A DNA stretch of 64,000 bases from assembly GCA_963703665.1 (NCBI GenBank), contig CAVPFB010000002.1:1-64000 (forward strand). The letters run 5' to 3'. A model generated the notes under the pieces. The model saw only the letters and a program-made list of their open reading frames with translations. It did no database searches and was not told the DNA's origin. Each line of letters opens with the position of its first letter. Position 1 is the stretch's first letter. The position numbers were made by a program, and so were the translations under genes. The DNA comes from AP-15 sp963703665 (GTDB lineage Bacteria; Pseudomonadota; Alphaproteobacteria; ATCC43930; CGMCC-115725). Positions 61,201 to 64,000 of this stretch are shown here, piece after piece.

Positions 61201-61680
61201 ATGAGCGACAGGCACGAGCACGATCCAGTCGACTGGAAAGTCCACGGGGTCAAGGTCATCCCGGGCGACCAGCTCGATCCGAACACCGCGCAGACCCCCG
61301 GCATGGACCGGGCGGCGGCGATCAATCTCGCCCGCGTCGGGGCGCAGAAGATCTGGGCCGGGACCGTCAAGATCCACGCCGACGCCAAGACCGGCGCGCA
61401 TCATCACGGCGCGCTCGAAAGCGTGATCTATGTGCTGAAGGGGCGGGCGCGGATGCGCTGGGGCGACCATCTCGAATACGTCGCCGAGGCCGGTCCGGGC
61501 GATTTCATCTTTGTCCCGCCCTATGTGCCGCACCAGGAGATCAACGCGTCCTCCGCCGAGACCCTCGAATGCGTGCTGGTGCGCAGCGACAACGAGGCGG
61601 TCGTCGTCAATCTCGACATCGAGCCGGTCGAGCGCCCGGAACAAGTGCGCTGGGTCGACCCGATCCACCGCGACGGCTGA
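61201..61680 (+). CDS. cupin-domain protein
   Basis: 159 residues from ATG at 61201. Cupin motif 1 is DAKTGAHHHGALESVIYVLK (metal-binding HHH and Glu), motif 2 is GDFIFVPPYVPHQEINASSA (G-D-x-x-x-x-P-x-x-x-x-H). One beta-barrel. Single-domain cupins of this kind often bind a metal and act as small isomerases or dioxygenase-like proteins. Divergent from the DOPA-dioxygenase/VOC fusion with a 132-base gap, so the two may share control. Confidence 0.85.
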   Translation: MSDRHEHDPVDWKVHGVKVIPGDQLDPNTAQTPGMDRAAAINLARVGAQKIWAGTVKIHADAKTGAHHHGALESVIYVLKGRARMRWGDHLEYVAEAGPGDFIFVPPYVPHQEINASSAETLECVLVRSDNEAVVVNLDIEPVERPEQVRWVDPIHRDG

Positions 61681-61704
61681 CCCCGTCACGCGGGGCCGCG
61701 CCCT

Positions 61705-62982
61705 TCAGCCGGCGATCGGCCGGCGCGGCAGCGGACGGCCGTCGAGCCCGGCGGCGGCGAGGCCGAGATGGCGCAGCACCGTCGGCGCGATGTCGATCAG
61801 CGATGAGCGGTCGCGATGGGTCGCCGCAGCAAAGCCGCCGCCGCGGACGAACAGAAACGGGCTCTGCTCGTGGGCGCCGAGCCCGCCATGCTGGCCGAAG
61901 CCGGTCGCCTCCTTGGGTTCCAGCGCATCGCGGACCACGTGGCTGTGGCCCGCCACGCCGTAGGGATTGGCGCGGTCGTCTGCTGTCAAGGTGATCGCGA
62001 TCCGCGCCGGCGAATCCGCCGGCAGGCCGATGTCGCCGACAGCGCCGCCGGCAAAGACCCGGCAGACCCAGGGTTCGCCTTCGAGAAACCGTGCGACCCG
62101 GCCGACGAGCGTGCCCTCAGGCTCGGCGAAATAGAGCAGCGCTGCGGTGCCGTTGGGGGCGACGACGACCTCCGGCGACCCCGGCGCGCGCTTCAGCCCG
62201 GCGTCGATCAGCAGCGCGTCGAGGTCGATCGTTTGATCGACGCTCTCCATACCGTGATCGGAACCGACGACGAGCAGGATTTCCTCGCCGCCGGGGTCGA
62301 GGCTCGCGACGGTCTCGGCGACCCGGCGGACATTGGCGTCGGCGCTGGCGATGGCGCGGCGATGCTCGGGCGAGCCCAACGGCATATGGTGGCCGGTATA
62401 GTCGGGCTCGGACAGCCACAGCATGGCCAATGCCGGGGCGCGCCGGCGCAGGATTTCGTCGCAGAAACGTTCGGTGACGGCGGTGTCGCCGGCCTCGCCC
62501 TTGGCGACCGTCAGCCCCTCCGTTTCGGGCAATATCCGGCGGCCGGGGCCAAAACTGCCGGCCGGGTTGTAGACCCAGCCATAACCGTCGGGATCGAGAA
62601 AGTACGCCGCCCCCGGCGACACGTTCGAAAACGCGATCGCCGTCTCACCGGCGCGGGCGAGCCGCTCGGCGAGGGTCGGCACGTGCAGGGTGCGGCCGGT
62701 GGCGCGGTAGAGCCGGTCGCGGAAATCGGGCTTGCCGACCGACAGGCATTGGAGCCCCTCGCCCTCGTCGAGCGCCATCGTGTTGCCGAGCAGGCCATGG
62801 CGCGCCGGCAGGCAGCCGGTGGCGATCGAGGCGGCGCTGGTGCGCGTGGTCGACGGGAACACGCCGGCGTGGTTCTCGAACCGCGCCGAGCGGCGCCCGA
62901 GATCGCACAGATACGGCGCATTGCCCGGCGTGAGCAGGTCGCGGCGCAGGCTGTCGCAGACGACGATGACGGCGCGCTTCAT
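61705..62982 (-). CDS. alkaline phosphatase superfamily phosphodiesterase
   Basis: 425 residues. Nucleotide pyrophosphatase/phosphodiesterase-like core: MKRAVIVVCDSLRRDLLTPG (metal Asp), HAGVFPSTTRTSAASIATGC (nucleophile Thr in STTRTS), LPARHGLLGNTM, MLWLSEPDYTGHHMPLGSPE (Asp and His ligands), ILLVVGSDHGMESV (Asp-His). The C-terminal GVAGHSHVVRDALEPKEATG provides the last His. No signal peptide, so probably cytosolic. ATG overlaps the thioesterase stop (ATGA). Confidence 0.9.
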   Translation of the reverse strand: MKRAVIVVCDSLRRDLLTPGNAPYLCDLGRRSARFENHAGVFPSTTRTSAASIATGCLPARHGLLGNTMALDEGEGLQCLSVGKPDFRDRLYRATGRTLHVPTLAERLARAGETAIAFSNVSPGAAYFLDPDGYGWVYNPAGSFGPGRRILPETEGLTVAKGEAGDTAVTERFCDEILRRRAPALAMLWLSEPDYTGHHMPLGSPEHRRAIASADANVRRVAETVASLDPGGEEILLVVGSDHGMESVDQTIDLDALLIDAGLKRAPGSPEVVVAPNGTAALLYFAEPEGTLVGRVARFLEGEPWVCRVFAGGAVGDIGLPADSPARIAITLTADDRANPYGVAGHSHVVRDALEPKEATGFGQHGGLGAHEQSPFLFVRGGGFAAATHRDRSSLIDIAPTVLRHLGLAAAGLDGRPLPRRPIAG

Positions 62983-63467
62983 TCGGGCTCCCTTTCGTCG
63001 CGACCCGCCTCGCCGGCATCGGGGTCGCGCGCCAGCATAGCGCGGCGCAATGCCGATGACAGCGGCGTCTTTTCGCCGGTCGCGTTGATTACCAGGATCA
63101 GCACCGCCCGCCCGAGCGCGCACAACCCGTCGCGCCAGACGGCATATTCCATGTCGAAGCTGGTACGTCCGACCCGGACCGTGCGGGCGCTGACCAGGAT
63201 CTCGTCGCCATAGGCGAGCGGGCGATGGCAGCTGATCCCGGTCTCGGCGATGACCGGCCCCGGCGTCGCCGCCGACAACGCTGGCAGGCCGGCGGTTTCG
63301 AGATAGCGGTTGCGCGCCTCCTCGAACCATTCGAAATAGGCGCGGTGGTTGGCGTGCCCGAACGGGTCGCATTCGCTCCACCGCACCCGGTGCCGGATCG
63401 CGAACGCCCACCCCGCCCCGACCCCGAACCGCGCAAATTCTGCTCCATCCGCCGCCGCCTCGGTCAT
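62979..63467 (-). CDS. acyl-CoA thioesterase (4-hydroxybenzoyl-CoA thioesterase-like)
   Basis: 162 residues, hot-dog fold. Signature WAFAIRHRVRWSECDPFGHA followed by NHRAYFEWFEEARNRYLETA carries the catalytic Asp of the DxxGHxNN-like motif. Then GDEILVSARTVRVGRTSFDM and ALGRAVLILVINATGEKTPL. Hydrolyses an aromatic or short acyl-CoA; substrate unknown. First gene of a pair with the phosphodiesterase downstream (4-base overlap). Confidence 0.9.
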   Translation of the reverse strand: MTEAAADGAEFARFGVGAGWAFAIRHRVRWSECDPFGHANHRAYFEWFEEARNRYLETAGLPALSAATPGPVIAETGISCHRPLAYGDEILVSARTVRVGRTSFDMEYAVWRDGLCALGRAVLILVINATGEKTPLSSALRRAMLARDPDAGEAGRDEREPE

Positions 63468-63484
63468 GCCTCAGGCTCCTCGCG

Positions 63485-63532
63485 GGATTTCCTCCCTCGC
63501 CCGGCTCGCACCGAAAGGGTCGGGTGAGGGCG
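63485..63532. repeat. REP-like palindrome fragment
   Basis: cctccctcgcccggctcgca and gggtcgggtgaggg arms, resembling the halves of the DUF559-flanking repeat family. Confidence 0.4.
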
Positions 63533-63552
63533 CGTTTGATCACGCAGCAAAT

Positions 63553-63726
63553 TTAGCGCGAGCACCGCTGAAATGTTAAGCCAGAGGCGCGGATCGCCGC
63601 CATCAGCACGCTGCTGCCGTCACTTCGGACGGCGCTAACCACAAGATCGGCCCGGCCAGATTGGATTTCGATGCATGGGCCGCCGGCCCGATCGCCCGCC
63701 GTCGTCACCCGCGCAACCGGCGTCAT
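63553..63726 (-). CDS. possible 57-residue hypothetical protein
   Basis: MTPVARVTTAGDRAGGPCIE, then IQSGRADLVVSAVRSDGSSV and LMAAIRASGLTFQRCSR. Not recognised; a small alpha/beta pattern. A longer start at 63768 exists. Divergent from the HigB-like gene. Confidence 0.3.
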   Translation of the reverse strand: MTPVARVTTAGDRAGGPCIEIQSGRADLVVSAVRSDGSSVLMAAIRASGLTFQRCSR

Positions 63727-63843
63727 TTCGCGCCTCTCTTCCGCGCGCAAAAAGCCCTTCGAGATCAAGCCTCAAATTTTCGGGCAAAACTCTTACTCCA
63801 TGCGACCAGCCGCGTGGCAATTACACATACGTGACAAGTGTAA

Positions 63844-63857
63844 TGTGATGCGTCACA
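63844..63857. promoter_or_regulatory. inverted repeat upstream of HigB-like gene
   Basis: tgtga-tgcg-tcaca, ending 9 bases before the ATG at 63867, in an AT-rich stretch with a related cgtgac site at about 63830. Typical position for toxin-antitoxin autoregulation. Confidence 0.5.
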
Positions 63858-63866
63858 TTTATCGCT

Positions 63867-64000
63867 ATGATCCTGCGTCTTCGCCATAGGGGGCTGGAGC
63901 GGCTGTATTCACGGGGCGACACAAGCGGAGTTTCCGCCCAGCACGCGAAGCGGTTGCGCGCGGTCCTGGCGGCTCTGGCAACGGCTTCGGTGCCGTCCGA
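63867..64000 (+). CDS. HigB/RelE-like toxin, N-terminal part (cut by window edge)
   Basis: ATG at 63867: MILRLRHRGLERLYSRGDTS, GVSAQHAKRLRAVLAALATA. The opening M-I-x-x-x-R-H-x-G-L-x-x-x-Y-x-x-G-x-x-x-G-V-x-x-x-H-A-x-R-L is the HigB plasmid-maintenance killer signature. The gene runs off the window; a HigA-type antitoxin is expected downstream. HigB-type toxins cleave mRNA on the ribosome. Confidence 0.75.
   Translation, partial: MILRLRHRGLERLYSRGDTSGVSAQHAKRLRAVLAALATASVPS

Noticed and set aside
60046..61680. 544-codon plus-strand frame ending in the cupin
   Set aside because: Everything before 61201 is antisense to the DOPA-dioxygenase/VOC gene; only the cupin part shows protein-family motifs.

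Overview
The window looks like a stretch of a high-GC alphaproteobacterial chromosome. The gene blocks rlpA-dacA-tmk-holB-metG-tatD-MBL and nagZ-M50 protease-scpA-scpB, and SPOR-argS next to dgt, are typical of that class, and several families of GC-rich REP-like palindromes sit between genes. I cannot resolve the genus. Many genes carry single-base frameshifts, often in short homopolymers and in housekeeping genes (metG, livG), so the assembly is probably indel-rich rather than the genome being decayed.

Region by region. 1-1763 is a mosaic of gene fragments (DapA-like, uracil phosphoribosyltransferase, a second phosphoribosyltransferase, DUF4242) that runs abruptly into the middle of a livH permease; chimeric assembly is likely. 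1764-5541 is a branched-chain amino-acid-type ABC transporter (livH, livM, livG, livF) with a DUF559 nuclease-like gene, framed by inverted repeats, inserted between livH and livM. 5716-10648 holds two divergent, paralogous secreted alpha/beta hydrolases. 10880-17072 carries an RMD1-family protein, an amidohydrolase, a phosphoesterase, a MaoC dehydratase, a GMC oxidoreductase and a DUF4160/DUF2442 pair. 17163-19791 contains an IS5-family element with recognisable inverted ends, lying between a broken unknown gene and a nucleotidyltransferase-like gene. 19856-28882 is a minus-strand housekeeping block (GNAT, PhnP-like, TatD, MetRS, DNA polymerase III delta prime, thymidylate kinase, D,D-carboxypeptidase, RlpA, lytic transglycosylase).

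29125-33774 is the most interesting metabolic locus: a LigB-type extradiol dioxygenase, two different ferritin-like diiron proteins, each followed by a small double-cluster ferredoxin, and an amidohydrolase of the decarboxylase type. It reads as an uncharacterised oxygenase pathway, possibly for aromatic compounds. Directly downstream of scpAB (33951-34450) is a second notable locus: a stand-alone colicin E3-type ribosomal RNase domain with its catalytic residues intact, overlapping a small immunity-like gene.

34459-41876 is housekeeping again (scpB, scpA, M50 protease, nagZ, SPOR protein, argS, dgt). 41947-46073 has a Phd/PIN toxin-antitoxin pair, a hydantoinase B-type protein and several small genes. 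45990-50855 is kdpFABC with an extra 27-residue membrane peptide in front. 50879-57262 has cyanase, two membrane proteins, an acyl-CoA dehydrogenase, a second PIN toxin pair with a frameshifted antitoxin, and an FAD-linked oxidase. 57453-59312 encodes a secreted seven-bladed YVTN propeller fused to six FG-GAP/VCBS-like repeats. 59450-61680 has a PadR regulator, a DOPA-dioxygenase/VOC fusion and a cupin. 61705-64000 ends with a phosphodiesterase, a thioesterase and the start of a HigB-like toxin. I saw no rRNA, tRNA or CRISPR array.
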